Assembly: GCF_030704305.1 (NCBI RefSeq)
Contig: NZ_CP131935.1
Span: 2,604,001 to 2,668,000 of the forward strand
DNA: 64,000 nt
Direction of reading: 5' to 3'
Origin: Massilia sp. R2A-15
GTDB taxonomy: Bacteria > Pseudomonadota > Gammaproteobacteria > Burkholderiales > Burkholderiaceae_D
Under the pieces are notes generated by a model. The model was not told the DNA's origin and made no database searches. It saw only the letters and a program-made list of their open reading frames with translations. This document shows positions 60,944 to 64,000 of this stretch, in pieces (the first letter of the stretch is position 1; each line of letters opens with the position of its first letter). The position numbers and the translations under genes are program-made.

Positions 60944-62329
60944 ATGCGCAAACGCCACATCCCCGCCCTGATCGCGGGACTTTCCATGTCGCTCGCCGCG
61001 CTGGCCGCGACGCCCGACCAGTGGACCCTGCCGGTCGCGACCCAGAAGCTCGACAACGGCCTGACCGTGATCGTCTCCGAAGACCACTCGTCGCCGACTG
61101 TCGGCGTCAGCGTGGTCTACCACGTCGGCATGCGCCTCGAGCCGAAGAACCGCACCGGCTTCGCCCACCTGTTCGAACACCTGATGTTCCAGGGCACGCC
61201 GGTCGCGCCGAAGGGCGTGTTCGACAAGACGATCACCGGCGGCGGCGGCCGCAACAACGGCTCGACCCGCGCCGACTTCACCAACTACATCGAGACCGCG
61301 CCGGTGTCGGCGATCGACTCGATCATGTGGCTCGAAGCGGACCGCATGAAGACGCTCGACTTCAACGCCAAGTCGCTGAAGAACCAGCAGGACGTGGTCA
61401 AGGAAGAGATCCGCGTCAACGTGAAGAACCAGCCGTACGGCGGCTTCATGTGGATCGACATCGGCCAGCACGCGTTCCAGAAGTGGGAGAACAACCACGA
61501 CGGCTACGGCAGCTTCGAAGACCTCGAAGGCGCAAGCCTGGACGACGTGCGCGCCTTCCACCGTGATTACTACGGCCCGAACAACGCGGTGCTGGCGATC
61601 GCCGGCGACGTCACTCCGGCCCAGGGCTTCGCGCTGGCCAAAAAATATTTCGGCGCGATTCCGAAGCGTCCGGTGCCGGCCGGAGCCGACTTCACCGAAG
61701 GCCTGAACACGGCCGAGAAGCGCATCGAGCAGAGCGACGCGCTGGCGCAGGCGCCGGCGATTGCGGCGGCGTGGAAGATGCCAGCGCGCGGCAGCCGCGA
61801 CCAAGCCGCGATGGCGGTGCTGGGCGAAGTGCTGGCCGGCGGCGATGCGTCGATGTTCTACCAGGGCCTGGTCAAGGGCAGCGAAGTGGCGCTCAACGTC
61901 GACTCGCTGTACGGCCTGACCGGCCCGTGGGAATTCGACGGCCCTACCCTGTTCACGGTGTTCGCCATTTACAAGCCGACCAGCAATGCCAATGCGGTGC
62001 TGGCCGGGATGGACGGCGAGATCGCGAAAGTGGTCAAGAACGGCGTCGACGACGCCACGCTCAAGCGGGTCAAGACCAAGATGCTGGCCGAGTGGAACGA
62101 CAAGCTGGAAATGTTCATGAGCCGCGCCGACACGCTGGCCAAGCTGCAGACGCTGTGGGGCGACGCCAACGTCGTCAACAAGATCCCTGGCTGGATCGAA
62201 GGCGTGACCTCGGACGACATCAAGCGCACCGCGGCCACCTACCTCACCGTCGCCAATCGCACGGTCATCGACCGCAAACCTGTCGCCAAGGTCGCGGCAG
62301 CAACCCCGCCAGCCGGCGTCACGAAATAA
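60944..62329 (+). CDS. Exported M16 metallopeptidase, catalytic subunit
   Basis: The protein has 461 residues. A signal peptide (MRKRHIPALIAGLSMSLAALA) precedes the inverted zinc motif HLFEH in GFAHLFEHLMFQG, with the third ligand Glu in VVKEEIRVN about 75 residues on, so this subunit is active. It belongs to the pitrilysin-related family cleaving peptides in the periplasm. Its partner gene follows 11 bp later and lacks the zinc motif, the usual heterodimer plan. Confidence 0.93.
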   Translation: MRKRHIPALIAGLSMSLAALAATPDQWTLPVATQKLDNGLTVIVSEDHSSPTVGVSVVYHVGMRLEPKNRTGFAHLFEHLMFQGTPVAPKGVFDKTITGGGGRNNGSTRADFTNYIETAPVSAIDSIMWLEADRMKTLDFNAKSLKNQQDVVKEEIRVNVKNQPYGGFMWIDIGQHAFQKWENNHDGYGSFEDLEGASLDDVRAFHRDYYGPNNAVLAIAGDVTPAQGFALAKKYFGAIPKRPVPAGADFTEGLNTAEKRIEQSDALAQAPAIAAAWKMPARGSRDQAAMAVLGEVLAGGDASMFYQGLVKGSEVALNVDSLYGLTGPWEFDGPTLFTVFAIYKPTSNANAVLAGMDGEIAKVVKNGVDDATLKRVKTKMLAEWNDKLEMFMSRADTLAKLQTLWGDANVVNKIPGWIEGVTSDDIKRTAATYLTVANRTVIDRKPVAKVAAATPPAGVTK

Positions 62330-62340
62330 GGAGCGCATCG

Positions 62341-63753
62341 ATGAAAAAGCTGATGCTGACACTGACGATTTCCATGCTGTTCGCGCCGCTGGCCTATGCC
62401 GCCGAGCCGGTACAGCTTCCCAAAGAAATGCCTGCCTTCGGCAAGGACAAGCCGATCCCGGCGCCGCACATCGCCAAGAAGACGCTGGCGAACGGCATGC
62501 AGGTGTGGGTGGTTCCGCGCAGCGGCCTGCCGCGCGTGGACTACGTGCTGGCCGTGCGCGGCGCGGGCTACGCTGCCGACGACGCAGCCCATCCCGGCTT
62601 CGCCAACCTGATGGCCGGCCTGCTCAACGAAGGCACCGCGAAGCGCGATTCGCGCGCGATCGCGGAAGCGGCGCAAGGCATGGGCGGCGCGGTCGGCGCC
62701 ACGACCGCGCGCGACGGCATGATCGTCTCCGCCAACGCCGTCACGTCGCACGCCGGCGACATGATCGAACTGCTGGCCGAAGTGGCGCGCCATCCTTCGT
62801 TCCCGGCCAAGGAAGTGGAGCTGGCCAAGGCCAACGCGCTGCAAACGCTGCGCGTCCAGGAAGCCACGCCGCGCTTCCGCGCCGACCGCGCCATCGGCAA
62901 GGCGGTGTATGGCGACCATCCGTACAGCCGGGTCGAGCCGACCGCGGACGCCATCAGCTCCGCCACCGACGAGATGATGCGCGCCGAGCACGCAAAGCGC
63001 TTCCGTCCCGAGAACGCGCTGCTGGTGATCACCGGCCGCATCAAGGAAGCGGACGCGATGAAGCTGGCGCAAAAAGCCTTCGGCGACTGGAAGGCGGCCG
63101 GACCGGCGCTGGCAGCCACGCCGGCGGCGCCGGGCGTTGCCAAGCCGGTGCGCCTGCTGCTCGAACGCGGCGGCAGCGTGCAATCGACCATTCGCCTTGG
63201 CGCTCCGGGCATCCCGACCTCCACCGACGAACTGGTGCCGATGCACCTTGCCAGCACCATCATCGGGGGTGGCTTCAGCAGCCGGGTCAACCTGAACCTG
63301 CGCGAAGAGAAGGGGTACACCTACGGCGCCTCGGCCGGCGCGCGCATTTATCGCAACGGCGGCAGCATCATCGGCGGCGCGGACGTACGCAATGCTGTGT
63401 CGGGCGCCTCGCTGACCGAGTTCTTCAACGAATACCGCAAGCTCGGTTCCGAACTGGTGCCGCCGGCGGAAATGGAGATGAACAAGCGCTACGTGGCCGG
63501 CGGCTATTTGATCAGCAACCAGCTGCAGCGCGCGGTGGCTGCCACGCTCGCGTCGAACTGGCTGATCGGCCTGCCGCCTGAATTCCTGGGCCAGTACGTG
63601 CCGAAGATCCAGAAGGTCACGCCGGAGCAGGTGCGCGAGATCGGCAAGAAGTACTTCGCGCCGGAGAACCAGTCGATCGTGGTGGTCGGCGACAAGGCGC
63701 AGGTGGGCGAGCAGCTCAAGGCGTTCGGCGAGTTCTCGGTCAGCGACAAGTAA
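62341..63753 (+). CDS. Exported M16 peptidase, non-catalytic partner subunit
   Basis: The protein has 470 residues with a signal peptide (MKKLMLTLTISMLFAPLAYA). Where the catalytic partner has HLFEH this one reads GFANLMAGLLNEG, so zinc ligands are missing. The C-terminal half has the substrate-binding motif REEKGYTYGASAGARIYRNG. AAGGAGC precedes ATG 62341. Together the two form a clamshell that degrades periplasmic peptides. Confidence 0.92.
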   Translation: MKKLMLTLTISMLFAPLAYAAEPVQLPKEMPAFGKDKPIPAPHIAKKTLANGMQVWVVPRSGLPRVDYVLAVRGAGYAADDAAHPGFANLMAGLLNEGTAKRDSRAIAEAAQGMGGAVGATTARDGMIVSANAVTSHAGDMIELLAEVARHPSFPAKEVELAKANALQTLRVQEATPRFRADRAIGKAVYGDHPYSRVEPTADAISSATDEMMRAEHAKRFRPENALLVITGRIKEADAMKLAQKAFGDWKAAGPALAATPAAPGVAKPVRLLLERGGSVQSTIRLGAPGIPTSTDELVPMHLASTIIGGGFSSRVNLNLREEKGYTYGASAGARIYRNGGSIIGGADVRNAVSGASLTEFFNEYRKLGSELVPPAEMEMNKRYVAGGYLISNQLQRAVAATLASNWLIGLPPEFLGQYVPKIQKVTPEQVREIGKKYFAPENQSIVVVGDKAQVGEQLKAFGEFSVSDK

Positions 63754-63773
63754 TCCCAGCCAACGCTACTAGT

Positions 63774-63856
63774 GGGGCCAGGTCCGATGGATCTGGCCCC
63801 ATTTTTTTATCGGCGCCGCCTGCCTGCCGGGGGTCTGGTCCTGCGGACCTGACCCC
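63774..63856. repeat. Pair of 27-bp repeats in a convergent gap, with T-runs
   Basis: The copy at 63774-63800 starts GGGGCCAGG and ends CTGGCCCC, a C:G version of the fifth base pair, and is followed by ATTTTTTTA. The consensus copy at 63830-63856 is followed by ATTTTTT. They separate the M16 genes from the partial gene at 63889. Confidence 0.88.
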
Positions 63857-63888
63857 ATTTTTTGGTCCGCAGCTAGTGCGAATAGACG

Positions 63889-64000
63889 CTACCTGACCGA
63901 CGCAAGCGCCGATTCGAATTCTGACATGTCGATGTCAACCATCGCCCCCCCTTCTTCGCCTGAATCAGTAGCGAAATCTTCGGGGTTTGCATGAACAAAG
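63889..64000 (-). CDS. 3' end of an unidentified minus-strand gene
   Basis: Thirty-six codons open to the right edge end in TAG at 63889-63891 and read FVHANPEDFATDSGEEGG then AMVDIDMSEFESALASVR. The tail is acidic and has no hit I recognise. Its stop lies 32 bp beyond a repeat pair in the convergent position expected of a real gene, which supports it despite its short length. Confidence 0.45.
   Translation of the reverse strand, partial: FVHANPEDFATDSGEEGGAMVDIDMSEFESALASVR

Overview
The window is a GC-rich, gene-dense chromosomal segment of a betaproteobacterium. The arrangement tpiA-secG-tRNA-Leu-nuoABCDEFGHIJKLMN followed by a DUF2818 gene and a Nudix gene, a PHA phasin, and the general protein similarity point to Burkholderiales, most likely Oxalobacteraceae near Massilia/Duganella. 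That placement is inference from gene order and protein resemblance, not from a search. I see no prophage, insertion sequence, CRISPR array or integron; it reads as ordinary chromosome with a strikingly repeat-rich set of intergenic gaps.

Layout. Bases 1-4214 hold a TonB-dependent receptor (cut by the left edge) converging on a compact operon (XRE-type regulator, PnuC transporter, NadR-type ribosylnicotinamide kinase, small outer-membrane barrel) that looks like nicotinamide riboside salvage. Bases 4355-9728 carry two exported serine peptidases (S9 and S46) and a BNR-repeat lipoprotein. Bases 9874-19130 encode a four-gene MdtABC/MuxABC-type RND efflux operon with its own outer-membrane channel. 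Bases 19501-25634 hold sppA, a sodium:solute symporter, a NYN-OST-HTH protein and small DUF genes. Bases 25728-30699 hold a c-di-GMP phosphodiesterase with a dead GGDEF domain coupled to an HDOD protein, then a divergent LysR/pirin pair. Bases 30866-34425 hold ribA, an exported trypsin-like protease coupled to an FHA membrane protein, and a phasin. Bases 34517-38441 hold a voltage-gated-type ion channel with a zinc-ribbon tail, a VOC gene broken by one stop codon, an FMN reductase and a MarR-MFS unit. Bases 38589-56202 are a minus-strand metabolic block: the full complex I operon followed by Nudix, a putative HExxH protein, ispD and ispF. Bases 56356-64000 hold secG, tpiA, a Sel1 protein, a GIN-domain protein, a GyrI-like protein, a small MCP-like protein, an M16 peptidase pair and the end of an unidentified gene.

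The most unusual signal is non-coding. About twenty copies of a 27-bp imperfect palindrome (12-base arms around a 3-base centre) sit only between genes. They are often in inverted pairs about 45-65 bp apart, and they are present in every convergent gap that has any space. Base changes in the arms are matched by changes in the opposite arm in some copies, so a hairpin appears to be conserved. Many copies are followed by a T-run, as in an intrinsic terminator. A second 34-bp element family occurs twice as inverted pairs, and a 17-bp palindrome fused to a half copy of the 27-mer occurs twice. Together these look like REP/REPIN-type dispersed elements that may have been adopted as bidirectional terminators.

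Start codons were reassigned where the longest frame overran the gene (for example S9 peptidase, S46 peptidase, LysR, ribA, ispD, nuoA). Large antisense open frames across the nuo and RND operons are GC-rich shadows and are left out.
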